From assembly GCF_040957575.1 (NCBI RefSeq), contig NZ_CP162601.1:2232001-2296000 (forward strand): 64,000 nucleotides of DNA, in the 5' to 3' direction. The position numbers were made by a program, and so were the translations under genes. Below are positions 9,165 to 17,930 of this stretch, in pieces. Source of the DNA: Vibrio sp. HB236076 (GTDB taxonomy: Bacteria; Pseudomonadota; Gammaproteobacteria; Enterobacterales; Vibrionaceae). How positions within the stretch are numbered: position 1 is the first letter of the stretch; every line of letters starts with the position of its first letter. Under the pieces are notes generated by a model. That model was not told the origin of the DNA, did no database searches, and saw nothing but the letters and a program-made list of their open reading frames with translations.

Positions 9165-10139
9165 TTACAATGGTAGAGCAGCGCGACTTAACCTATCGTG
9201 AATCGCATTCCATTCCTCACCTGTCGGTGGCTGCTCTAACCAAATTTCGTCTACTTTCAATTTATCTGCTTTGGCTAAATAGCGATACAGTTTATTGCCG
9301 TACTCCTGAGCATCAAGCGGCATGGCTAAGCTGTGTACATTGGCTTCTTCAGCAAAAGCGGTGGTATGCAATACCGCGTAAGTCAAAGAGCGATCACGTT
9401 GCTCTAGTGACTGGGAGAGGCTCCCCACTAAACGCAATAGGGTTTGAGGTTGGTAGTGACTTCCTACATTACCTGGTACCGCCACATTGTGGCTCTCAGG
9501 GTAAGTAACGGGTTTACCAAGACATTCACTCAATTGATGTGCGGTAATCGGGCCCGCTCTAAGCACTTGAATCGCCTCAGACGTAAGATCAACAATCGTC
9601 GATTCCAAACCGAACAGACAATCCCCGCCATCCACTACCGCTTCAATACGACCATCAAGCCCATCTAGAACCTGATCGGCATTGGTGGGGCTGAGCTGTT
9701 TATACAAGTTCGCTGACGGCGCCGCGACGGCCAGGCGATGTTTTTGTAATAACGACAACATGACAGGATGAGAAGGAATACGCACTGCAACGGTTTCCAG
9801 GCCGCCAGTCACCACAGAATTGCAAGACGTCGATTTTTTCAACAACAAGGTTAACGGCCCGGGCCAAAAGGTTTTGGCTAGCGTTAAGGCATCTTCTGAA
9901 ACACTCTCCACCCACTCAGATAGCTGTGCAATATCCCCAATATGCACAATGAGAGGGTGATTAGCCGGCCTTCCTTTGGCTGCAAAAATCCCTTTGACAG
10001 CATCGGGCTGGGTTGCATCGGCAGCCAAACCGTAAACTGTCTCAGTAGGAAGCGCCACTCGTTTACCTTGCTGGAGTAATTGAGCCGCTGTTTGTAAATC
10101 TTGGCGGCTAGTGGCCGCCAACTTTAGAGTGTTCAACAA
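9165..10139 (-). CDS. Sua5/YwlC-type L-threonylcarbamoyladenylate synthase
   Basis: 324 aa, the long Sua5 form: an N-terminal YrdC domain (residues about 15-200, with LPTETVYGLAADA, KGRP and SAN motifs) followed by the small Sua5 C-terminal domain. It makes threonylcarbamoyl-AMP from threonine, ATP and bicarbonate for tRNA t6A synthesis. The start is a TTG preceded by GGAGA. It stands 13 bases after dabA on the same strand, so it appears to be the last gene of the dabB-dabA operon. Vibrios normally carry a separate short TsaC, so this may be a second copy. Confidence 0.87.
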   Translation of the reverse strand: MLNTLKLAATSRQDLQTAAQLLQQGKRVALPTETVYGLAADATQPDAVKGIFAAKGRPANHPLIVHIGDIAQLSEWVESVSEDALTLAKTFWPGPLTLLLKKSTSCNSVVTGGLETVAVRIPSHPVMLSLLQKHRLAVAAPSANLYKQLSPTNADQVLDGLDGRIEAVVDGGDCLFGLESTIVDLTSEAIQVLRAGPITAHQLSECLGKPVTYPESHNVAVPGNVGSHYQPQTLLRLVGSLSQSLEQRDRSLTYAVLHTTAFAEEANVHSLAMPLDAQEYGNKLYRYLAKADKLKVDEIWLEQPPTGEEWNAIHDRLSRAALPL

Positions 10140-10152
10140 AAAATCTCCGTAA

Positions 10153-12579
10153 CTACTTTAATTGCCAATGCTTATTGTGATAACGCCAAACTTGGTGGTC
10201 TTCGTCGATTTGATAAAGAAACAACCATTGATTATCAGCCAGTGCTGCGACATCCGCGTGGCGAGCAAGAATGGCTTCAATTGCCGATTTAGGCGCTTGA
10301 ATAAACGCATTTAATCGCACGGGTTGATGACGGTATTTTTCTCCGTCATGCACCGACTGATGTGATAAGCCAATACGCAAATCCCCACCATTGCCCTCGA
10401 AAACACCAATGCGCCCACCCACGACGTTATGCAGCAACTTGTTGCCACTACCGTATTTGTCAGGCATGGTCACTGAAGCATAATACTGCAGGTTTATCCA
10501 GTTCATTACCAACAAAGGTGCTGTCATGATCTTTTCAAGCTGGCTAAACTCTGGATCTTGGCTGACATGATATTCATGTAAAAACGCACGTCCAGAAAAA
10601 TCGATATTTTTTGTCAAATGCCTCGGAGCAATAAACACACCAGCGTTATTACACAGCCCCCATTCCGGACGCATTTGAGCCCAGTTTGTCGCTCTGTGCT
10701 TGAAAAACCTCACCATTTCTTCTGGTGAAGGCTCATCGATATCGGCAAATTGTTTTGATCGATTTTTACGTGCCAATTGCGATGCGTTGTCGATATCTGC
10801 TAACCACGCGGCTTGATTTGGCGCTTCAAACACATCGATATCGTCGGTAGTGGTATTGTGTAAAGCCGCATAAAATACCGTTTGCTCAGGGACTAACACC
10901 CCAAACTCCGCCATTTTCTCACGCACAGCTTTATCATTGAGTAAAGCCGCCAGTACTTTGACATTGACCTCTCCGGTTTGACCACCACACGCACCACAAT
11001 CAAGCCCTGAAGCAGTGTGATTGTTACACGTTTGGCTACCGTGGCCTGTCAGCAAAATCACCTTAGCTAGACGCTGACTAATGCCTATCGCCTTTAAAAT
11101 ACCTGCCCCTAGCTCCGCTTTTTCTGCTACGGTTAGAGCAATATCATGTCGCTCAAGTTGCCAGCGCTGGTTTTTACGCGCTTCTTTATTCACTGGGTTA
11201 TCGGTTCCTTGCTCTAACACAGCGCGCTTAAACAGGCTGACCAATTTAAGTAGCCCTCCCGCTTCTACCATGCCTAAATTGGATGCCGGCTTTTCAAAAC
11301 TATTTTGCCAGCCCAAATGGGTCATACGAAACCAACGTTCAGGCTGAACACGCGTGGATTTAGCAACAAAGTTCGGCGCGAGTAGCCCTGGTAATTGTGG
11401 TCGAGTAACGTTGCCATCTTGTGTTTGATAAGAAACAGGTACCCCAAAAAAGCCGGCGAAGCCCAAGGTTTCAAACCCTTGTTTCTGGGCCTCAATCGCT
11501 CGTCTCATCGGCTCAGAGCGTACGTCGATACAAAAGATCGCCTGTAATTCAGGGAGCTCGGACAAAGGCTCTATCGAGGTTTGCTTGATCTTCGTCACCC
11601 AATCGTCTTGAATGCTGATTTCCAACGCACATTGCCATACCCAAAGTGGTTCAAGTACCTGCTTAGCACTGCTCACTAAGCTCTCTAATTGCATCGATTG
11701 ATGCTTGATGCGTTGGCGAATTTTCAACGCCGCTTCCGTATTGTTTTTGAGTAGCCAGTGCATGAGTACGGTATCCCATGCCAACAAAATAGCCACTAAG
11801 CCCAGCGCATGTGGTTCATCTGTGGTTTTTTGTTCCAATCCAGATTGCCAATCAAGCCAAGCTTGCCAACCGGCCCACCCCGATAACTGATTAAGAGAGC
11901 CGCGAGTAAACGTCAACGCGCCTTGTTCGTCATACCATACGTCTTGCCATTGATGTTCGACATGCTCAAACAAAGCTGACAAAGTTTTGGGTAATCGGTT
12001 GAAGTAATCCAATAGATCGACCCCAAGTAAGGTTTTAATCCCTTTGTCTAGACACACCACCTCCAACCAACTTTGATAAAGGTGCTGACCGCTCTTGCCT
12101 CCTTCGGCATCAAATCGCTCAGGGTATTGATGATAAAGAGCGATAAACTGACTCACTTGCTGAATAATTTCTTGCTCCCAGCTGTGTCCTTGTTCCGAAG
12201 GCACCATGTCATCCATCAACATCGCCAAGGTTTTCCATCGACCAATGTCGCCAAGCTCACCACGAATAACAGCGACTAAGTCCTGCTCATCCAAAGGCGA
12301 TTGGCATTGGCGTTTCGCTTCCATCAAATGGTGGGGCTGGATTTGCGCTTGCCAATGCGCTCGATAGTAAGAGACCGGCATCAACCCGTGAAACCCTGTC
12401 AGTACCGCTTGTTGTGCAAAAGTATCGTCAATGGTTTGATGTCGCTGAGGCCACCAAGGGTTAACCGCGATAGAGCGATCTAAAGGCCAGGCAGGGGCAA
12501 TCAAAGACGCCGCTTGAGTGGCAACCGATTGAAATGTTCGAGGCTTGCTCTTATTGTCTGTTATAGTCTTGATATTCAT
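10153..12579 (-). CDS. dabA: DabA, inorganic-carbon transporter subunit (DUF2309)
   Basis: 808 aa from ATG 12579, which lies just after the dabB stop with AGAGG upstream; the longer frame to 12609 would overlap dabB. DabA resembles a beta-carbonic anhydrase: it has Cys350 and Asp352 (CIDVR) and His513 with Cys528 (GHG ... DCGACGG), with the same spacing as the zinc-site residues described for DabA. With the membrane protein DabB it is thought to take up CO2 and trap it as bicarbonate, driven by cation flow. The whole zinc site is present, so the protein is probably active. Confidence 0.93.
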   Translation of the reverse strand: MNIKTITDNKSKPRTFQSVATQAASLIAPAWPLDRSIAVNPWWPQRHQTIDDTFAQQAVLTGFHGLMPVSYYRAHWQAQIQPHHLMEAKRQCQSPLDEQDLVAVIRGELGDIGRWKTLAMLMDDMVPSEQGHSWEQEIIQQVSQFIALYHQYPERFDAEGGKSGQHLYQSWLEVVCLDKGIKTLLGVDLLDYFNRLPKTLSALFEHVEHQWQDVWYDEQGALTFTRGSLNQLSGWAGWQAWLDWQSGLEQKTTDEPHALGLVAILLAWDTVLMHWLLKNNTEAALKIRQRIKHQSMQLESLVSSAKQVLEPLWVWQCALEISIQDDWVTKIKQTSIEPLSELPELQAIFCIDVRSEPMRRAIEAQKQGFETLGFAGFFGVPVSYQTQDGNVTRPQLPGLLAPNFVAKSTRVQPERWFRMTHLGWQNSFEKPASNLGMVEAGGLLKLVSLFKRAVLEQGTDNPVNKEARKNQRWQLERHDIALTVAEKAELGAGILKAIGISQRLAKVILLTGHGSQTCNNHTASGLDCGACGGQTGEVNVKVLAALLNDKAVREKMAEFGVLVPEQTVFYAALHNTTTDDIDVFEAPNQAAWLADIDNASQLARKNRSKQFADIDEPSPEEMVRFFKHRATNWAQMRPEWGLCNNAGVFIAPRHLTKNIDFSGRAFLHEYHVSQDPEFSQLEKIMTAPLLVMNWINLQYYASVTMPDKYGSGNKLLHNVVGGRIGVFEGNGGDLRIGLSHQSVHDGEKYRHQPVRLNAFIQAPKSAIEAILARHADVAALADNQWLFLYQIDEDHQVWRYHNKHWQLK

Positions 12580-12581
12580 TA

Positions 12582-13955
12582 TTATTTTACCTCTGATTTT
12601 GATTGCCACTGAGCGCTCTGCATTTGAATTAATGTACTACTCGGCCATAAGCGCAGTGTGATCCGCGTTGCCCACTCATCTAAGTAGGCTCCGGCGTTAA
12701 GCCAGATAAATAATTTTTTAACCCAAGGATGATGTGGCCAATATTGAAGAGCGATGGACAACACAAACAAAATTTCAAACAACACAGCAATAAACAAATC
12801 GGCATACAGGTTTAATGGCGCATCCAAGCCCATCAAAGGTGCCAAGTTATGCTTAGCCAGTGTGTATAAGGTCAGTAACAAAGCTGACAACCCCAATGAC
12901 ATTGCGATACTGATTGCCCTAGCTTTGACCGGCGCCTGATGAGCAATACTTGGCAGTATTAGCGCGGCTAAAGCAAACCAAACCAGCATGGTTGCTGCAG
13001 CACTGGTCATGACACTAAACAGCACTTGCCCCACGATTAACACCAATGCCGACAGTGCCAATGCCCACCCCCAATGACGAATTGACGGCTTCACTTTACC
13101 GGCCAGCTTTGCCGCCAGATAATGATTGACCGTATTGCCGCTGTTTAAGAAGGAATACGCCTTGTAAAACGAGTGAGCAAACAAGTGCAACAACGCCATC
13201 TCATAAAGCCCTAATGCCACTTCAACTAACATCAGTCCCATTTGAGAGCTGGTAGACCAAGCCAATTTAACCTTGATGCTGATCCGAGTTGTGCTGATCA
13301 ATCCAGCAACAACAGTACTGACTCCCGCAAGGATGATCACTAACCAGGAGGCCAATGCACTGGCCGCCAAAATAGGGGCAAAAAACAATAACAAGATACC
13401 ACCGAGGTTAACGATCCCTGCATGTAACAAAGCAGAAACCGGGGTGGGTGCTTCGACCACCTGAATCAACCAGCCATGAGCAGGCAGTTGAGCACACTTG
13501 ATCATGGCAACCACCGCCAATAACGTCGCCGCAATCGACACACTGATGCTCGGACCTTGAGTCGCGGCCAAATGCACAATGTCATGAATGGAGAAGGTAT
13601 CAAACTGGTGATAGAGAAAAACAAATGCAATGGCAAGCAGCCCTTCACTAAAACGGGCGAGAAGAAACTTTTTGTGAGCAGCAAGCTGTGCACGTGGCCT
13701 TAATGGGTAAAATAAAATCAACCGATGTAAGCAAAGGCTTACCGCCACCCAAGCTAACCAAAACACCACCAAGTGGTTACTGATGATCACCAAAACAACG
13801 GAGCCCATGGTCATCAGTAAAGCCTGTAAAAAGCGGCGACGGTCTGACTCTCCGGCGAATGCAACCCAGCTGTAACGCAAAATGGTCGCGCCAAGGATCG
13901 CAATAAGTCCCAATAAGCTGTATTTCAAAGGGGTTAAGAGAAATAGAGAAAGCAT
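12582..13955 (-). CDS. dabB: DabB, membrane subunit of inorganic-carbon transporter (NuoL-like)
   Basis: 457 aa from ATG 13955, which has GAG at good spacing; an in-frame GTG at 13967 is the alternative. The protein is a chain of hydrophobic helices of the proton-conducting NADH dehydrogenase subunit 5 family and has HAGIVNLGG and conserved Lys/His residues in membrane helices. In this family, position beside a DUF2309 gene marks DabB rather than a respiratory or Mrp subunit. It is first in the operon and the next gene starts three bases after its stop. Confidence 0.9.
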   Translation of the reverse strand: MLSLFLLTPLKYSLLGLIAILGATILRYSWVAFAGESDRRRFLQALLMTMGSVVLVIISNHLVVFWLAWVAVSLCLHRLILFYPLRPRAQLAAHKKFLLARFSEGLLAIAFVFLYHQFDTFSIHDIVHLAATQGPSISVSIAATLLAVVAMIKCAQLPAHGWLIQVVEAPTPVSALLHAGIVNLGGILLLFFAPILAASALASWLVIILAGVSTVVAGLISTTRISIKVKLAWSTSSQMGLMLVEVALGLYEMALLHLFAHSFYKAYSFLNSGNTVNHYLAAKLAGKVKPSIRHWGWALALSALVLIVGQVLFSVMTSAAATMLVWFALAALILPSIAHQAPVKARAISIAMSLGLSALLLTLYTLAKHNLAPLMGLDAPLNLYADLFIAVLFEILFVLSIALQYWPHHPWVKKLFIWLNAGAYLDEWATRITLRLWPSSTLIQMQSAQWQSKSEVK

Positions 13956-13996
13956 GACAAATCTCACACATTAAAACGTAATGTCTATTGTGCGAC

Positions 13997-14015
13997 TTTA
14001 CTTTCATTAAGTAAA
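13997..14015. promoter_or_regulatory. probable LysR-type operator between dabB and its regulator
   Basis: TTTACTT-N5-AAGTAAA is a perfect inverted repeat with seven-base arms and includes the T-N11-A pattern of LysR sites. It sits midway in the 100-base divergent gap, as expected for a regulator controlling dabBA-sua5 and itself. Confidence 0.5.
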
Positions 14016-14055
14016 ATATATTATAAATAACTAAACGTTCACTTTTAAAGAACTC

Positions 14056-14934
14056 ATGGACAGACTCAATTACCATCACCTTTTTTATTTTTGGCAAGTC
14101 GCCAAGAAAGGTAACCTCACCCATACTGCTCAAGAGCTACACATCTCGCAATCGGCATTGTCTGCGCAAATAAAGCAGTTAGAACAATCATTTAACGTTC
14201 AACTTTTTGAACGCAAAGGACGAAACTTACAGTTGACTGAAAGTGGTTATCACGCCTTGAGTTACGCTGAAGATATTTTTAGAAATGGTGAAGAGCTCAC
14301 CACCTTATTGACCAGTGGTAAAGCCCTGCCCGGTGCCACGTTAAGAATCGGTATTCTTTCTACTCTATCGAGAAACTTTACTGAGCAATTTATACAACCC
14401 CTCATCAATCAAAGTGATTGTCGTTACACCTTGCAATCCATGAGTCAAGCCGGGCTACTCAATGCACTAAACGAACTGCAACTCGACATTGCACTGACTA
14501 CGATTGCCGTGAGTGGCTCACACAAACCGCATTGGCAAACACGAGTACTCGCCAGACAAGCGGTTTCCATTATTGGACCACCAGGCTTGCCTTTAAATAC
14601 TTCCCTAGATGACAGTTATCAAAATCAACGCTGGGTACTCCCCTACGGTGAGAGTGCACTGCGCAGTGCGTTTGACGCCCTGTCAGCACAATATAATTTG
14701 CAGCCAGAAATTGTCGCCGAATCCGATGACATGGCCATGCTGCGATTGTTGGCACGAGATACCCAGGCGCTAGCGGTAATGCCGGAAGTAGTGGTCAAAG
14801 ATGAGCTCGATAATCATCAATTAAGCAGCTATGTGCAACTGCCAAGTGTCTACGAGAGTTTTTATGCCGTTACCGTGAAGCGAAAAATGGTTCACCCTAA
14901 GCTCGACATTTTGTTTCGCCCATTGACACCATGA
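14056..14934 (+). CDS. LysR-family regulator, probably of the dab operon
   Basis: 292 aa. The N-terminal winged helix (residues about 4-62, with LTHTAQELHISQSALSAQIK) is typical of LysR proteins, and residues about 90-290 form the type-2 periplasmic-fold effector domain. The opening YHHLFYFWQVAKKGNLT resembles NhaR-type members. It is divergent from dabB with an inverted repeat in between, so local control of inorganic-carbon uptake is the simplest reading. The effector is unknown. Confidence 0.85.
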   Translation: MDRLNYHHLFYFWQVAKKGNLTHTAQELHISQSALSAQIKQLEQSFNVQLFERKGRNLQLTESGYHALSYAEDIFRNGEELTTLLTSGKALPGATLRIGILSTLSRNFTEQFIQPLINQSDCRYTLQSMSQAGLLNALNELQLDIALTTIAVSGSHKPHWQTRVLARQAVSIIGPPGLPLNTSLDDSYQNQRWVLPYGESALRSAFDALSAQYNLQPEIVAESDDMAMLRLLARDTQALAVMPEVVVKDELDNHQLSSYVQLPSVYESFYAVTVKRKMVHPKLDILFRPLTP

Positions 14935-15283
14935 TCTCAATAAAAACTATGAGCTCAATAAATACGTATTTCAATGATAACTAGTGGAATTAAGCAAAAT
15001 GCAACTCCCGGCTTTACATGCGTTGCAAATTAAAAACACTGTTAGATGATCGGCAAATTGAGTACACACACCTGTGATTTTACAGCTTGAAAATTATAAC
15101 CTCCTCACAATAATTCGTTTATTTCAAATGAATGTCCTTCTGTCTGTCACATTTAAACTATGTTTATTTAAGTACGACTTAAAGCAATCAGAAATTAAGC
15201 AAACGATTGTCTATTACATCGACTGACTAAATAGTTAGCAACAATACTCTCATTTGCCCATATAAAGAGGAAAGGTTATATCT
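14935..15283. other. 349-base gene-free stretch
   Basis: AT-rich DNA between the LysR gene and the periplasmic binding protein gene. No RNA gene, clear terminator or strong consensus promoter was seen. It must contain the promoter of the downstream gene, whose ribosome binding site AGAGGAAAGG is visible at the right end. Confidence 0.5.
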
Positions 15284-16390
15284 ATGAAAATGCTCATTGT
15301 TATTTCAACCGTTGTGGTGTCTGTTTTCACCACCGCCCCAACTTGGGCAAACTCAACCAATGACTATATTCAACATGCCAAATCTGTTGTTAAAAAAGCA
15401 TCATCGACCCAATTCCCTCCTTTTACATTGCCCAATACTCCTCAAGCGGCGAAAAATAAAACCGTTATTTTTGTCACTTCAGATCTAAAAAACAATGGTG
15501 TTTTAGGGGTTGTGAAAGGGTTTATGGAAGCGAGCAGAGCAATAGGGTGGAAAACGCGGATTATCGACGGTGCTGGCACCTTTGACGGCCAATACTCAGC
15601 GCTTGAGCAAGCCATCAGCTTAAATCCAGACGGCATCGTAGTTGGTGGCTTTAACCCGGATAAAATGGAAACATTATTAAAAAAATCCCACACCGCAGGC
15701 ATCAAAACCGTCGCTTGGCACGCGAGCCCAGACCCTGGCCCCATGCCAAAGTATTATATTTCAACCAACATCACCAGCTCCTCAGATGACGTAGCAAAAG
15801 TCTCGGCCATGTACGCCATCGCCGATTCAAATGGTCGCGCCAATGTGGTCATCTTAACCGACAGTGCTTATAAAATTGCAATTCACAAAGCCAAAGTGAT
15901 GGAAGACTATATTAAAAAATGTCGGAGCTGTAAGGTTTTGAATTATATCGATGAACCACTCGCCAAAACGTCAAGTCGCATTCCCAAGCTCACCTATAAC
16001 CTCATACAAGATTTCAAAGGCCAATATGGGTACACACTTGCCATAAACGATCTCTATTTCGACTATATGGCCCCAACGTTACACTCTTTGGGCAAAAATC
16101 AAACCAATGCACCAAAAAATATCTCTGCTGGCGATGGTAGTCAGTCAGCTTTTGAACGAATTCGCAATAAAGATTTTCAGGTTGCGACCGTGGCCGAACC
16201 GCTCAACTTGCACGGCTGGCAAACCATTGATGAACTCAATCGGCTGTTTAATAAAAAACCGATCAGTAATTACGTCACCCCCGTACATCTCGTAACGCCT
16301 GATAATATCGATGAAGCCGGTGGTGATAGAAATACTTATGATCCGGACAATGGTTATAGAGAATTTTATTCTGACGCTTGGAATCAGTAA
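15284..16390 (+). CDS. orphan periplasmic substrate-binding protein (Peripla_BP_4 type)
   Basis: 368 aa with a cleavable signal peptide (cleavage near TWA-N). The body has the two-lobed periplasmic binding fold of sugar/autoinducer-type receptors: VIFVTSDLKNNG near the start, GAGTFDGQYSALEQAI, and PDGIVVGGF are typical first-lobe elements. No permease or ATPase gene is adjacent, so it may serve a transporter encoded elsewhere or a chemoreceptor or sensor kinase. The ligand cannot be deduced. Confidence 0.75.
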   Translation: MKMLIVISTVVVSVFTTAPTWANSTNDYIQHAKSVVKKASSTQFPPFTLPNTPQAAKNKTVIFVTSDLKNNGVLGVVKGFMEASRAIGWKTRIIDGAGTFDGQYSALEQAISLNPDGIVVGGFNPDKMETLLKKSHTAGIKTVAWHASPDPGPMPKYYISTNITSSSDDVAKVSAMYAIADSNGRANVVILTDSAYKIAIHKAKVMEDYIKKCRSCKVLNYIDEPLAKTSSRIPKLTYNLIQDFKGQYGYTLAINDLYFDYMAPTLHSLGKNQTNAPKNISAGDGSQSAFERIRNKDFQVATVAEPLNLHGWQTIDELNRLFNKKPISNYVTPVHLVTPDNIDEAGGDRNTYDPDNGYREFYSDAWNQ

Positions 16391-16448
16391 TCCTCTTACC
16401 GATAGAGCAATGGTTACAGCACCCAATTGATTGAATGAGAGACAAATG

Positions 16449-16480
16449 AAAAGGGACAACTTCAGGTTGTCCCTTTTGTC
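16449..16480. terminator. bidirectional intrinsic terminator
   Basis: AAAAGGGACAAC and GTTGTCCCTTTT pair around a short loop between two convergent genes, so it can end both. Confidence 0.85.
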
Positions 16481-16493
16481 CGTATATGGGCAC

Positions 16494-17825
16494 TCAGTCG
16501 TTGTCGTAAGCTAACTCTGAAGCACCTTCGGGGGTGTGATCAATCTGTTTTTCGAACGCTTTAAGACGTTTGTAGATCGACATCAATTCGACAATGGTGG
16601 TCCATGAGTTAACCAAGTATTGAAAGGAGTTCTCAACTTGATTAAACGCATTGAGGATACGCTGCATAACACCTAATGTGAATGCACCTGCCACAATAGA
16701 CGGTGCCAATACAATCAAGGGGATAAATGCACCGACTTGCAAATAGCCATAGCGCACTATATTAAAATACACATAGTGAAGATAAAGCTTAAAATAACTT
16801 TGACGTACATTCGAAAACAAATCTTTAAGCGTTGGTGGTTGGGCGCGGTCAGCGAAATCTTCACCGTACACCAATTCTTTACGGTAAGCAGCTTCCACTT
16901 TTTGATTGTTAAACTCAAGCCCTGGTAGCTTTATGCCTGAAAGTGCCAATAACGTGGTACCAAAAATAGACCAAATGATCGCCACAAACACCAATGCTTG
17001 TGGTACCTCGCCAAAAATAGGGACCTCTTTAACGTAACCTGATAACCCCCATAAAATAGGCAAAAACGCAATCAGTGTCATCACTGAGTTGAGAAAGCTC
17101 ACCCCAAGTCCCTCAACAATGGAAGCGAAACGCATGGTATCTTCTTGAATACGCTGAGAAGCCCCTTCGATGTGTCTAACCTTATGCCACATTTTGGTGT
17201 AGTACTCTGTCATTGCCGTGCGCCAGCGGAAAACGAAGTGGCTGACAAAAAAGCTATTGAGTACTGACACAGTAATAGCCACCATTAAAATAACCGCCAC
17301 CGATGACAATTCATGATAAAACTGCTCGATGGTAATACTGTCAGGTTTAGACAATGCCGTTTGAATGAGGTTGTAAAAATCACCGTACCACTCATTGAGC
17401 ATGACGTTCACTTCGACCAAAAACCAAGTAATAAATACGATTAAGGCCGAGCCAAGCACCGACCACTTCGCCCACTTTTGCCCGCCGACTTTGATCCAAA
17501 ACAGACAAAATGCGGCATAACAAAACAACATGTATTGATACTGCCAAGCGTTAATCGCTTGCGTGCTCAGCGATTCAAACTCCGCTTTCATCGGCTCACT
17601 TGCATCGGGTAATAAGGGCGCTGGAAAGTCAATATTAACCCAATGTGCCAGACTCAATTGTTGGCCGAGATCATTGATACCGCAATACCAACTCACGACA
17701 CATAAAATAGACCACAGGGAAAAACTAAGAAAAAACCATTTCGGTTTTGGAAAAAATGAGTCAAACACGAACCGCGTCCTCTTTATCGTTAAAATCAGTG
17801 AGTCGGTGACAAGATCAAGAAACAT
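16494..17825 (-). CDS. SbmA/BacA-like inner-membrane peptide transporter
   Basis: 443 aa from ATG 17825; a GTG two codons earlier is possible. Six to eight hydrophobic segments and the motifs FRWRTAMTEYY and RIQEDTMRF mark the SbmA/BacA family, ABC-like membrane proteins without an ATPase domain that import peptides such as microcins, bleomycin and proline-rich antimicrobial peptides by proton motive force. SbmA of E. coli is 406 aa, so this member is slightly longer. The next gene upstream on the same strand is an ATP-grasp ligase, 105 bases away. Confidence 0.85.
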   Translation of the reverse strand: MFLDLVTDSLILTIKRTRFVFDSFFPKPKWFFLSFSLWSILCVVSWYCGINDLGQQLSLAHWVNIDFPAPLLPDASEPMKAEFESLSTQAINAWQYQYMLFCYAAFCLFWIKVGGQKWAKWSVLGSALIVFITWFLVEVNVMLNEWYGDFYNLIQTALSKPDSITIEQFYHELSSVAVILMVAITVSVLNSFFVSHFVFRWRTAMTEYYTKMWHKVRHIEGASQRIQEDTMRFASIVEGLGVSFLNSVMTLIAFLPILWGLSGYVKEVPIFGEVPQALVFVAIIWSIFGTTLLALSGIKLPGLEFNNQKVEAAYRKELVYGEDFADRAQPPTLKDLFSNVRQSYFKLYLHYVYFNIVRYGYLQVGAFIPLIVLAPSIVAGAFTLGVMQRILNAFNQVENSFQYLVNSWTTIVELMSIYKRLKAFEKQIDHTPEGASELAYDND

Positions 17826-17930
17826 CGCCACCGAACACGACTACCCTTTGTCACCTTCCTTGGTGGCTCGTCTATTCGACCATATAAGGCCTTGAAAATT
17901 CAATAGCCATACGAATTTAATCACTGACCG

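Noticed and set aside
10153..12609. Start of dabA at 12609
   Set aside because: It would overlap dabB by 28 bases; ATG 12579 has a ribosome binding site and gives the usual N terminus.
12582..13955. Respiratory complex I or Mrp antiporter subunit
   Set aside because: Same membrane family, but no nuo or mrp genes nearby and the partner is DUF2309, which defines DabAB.
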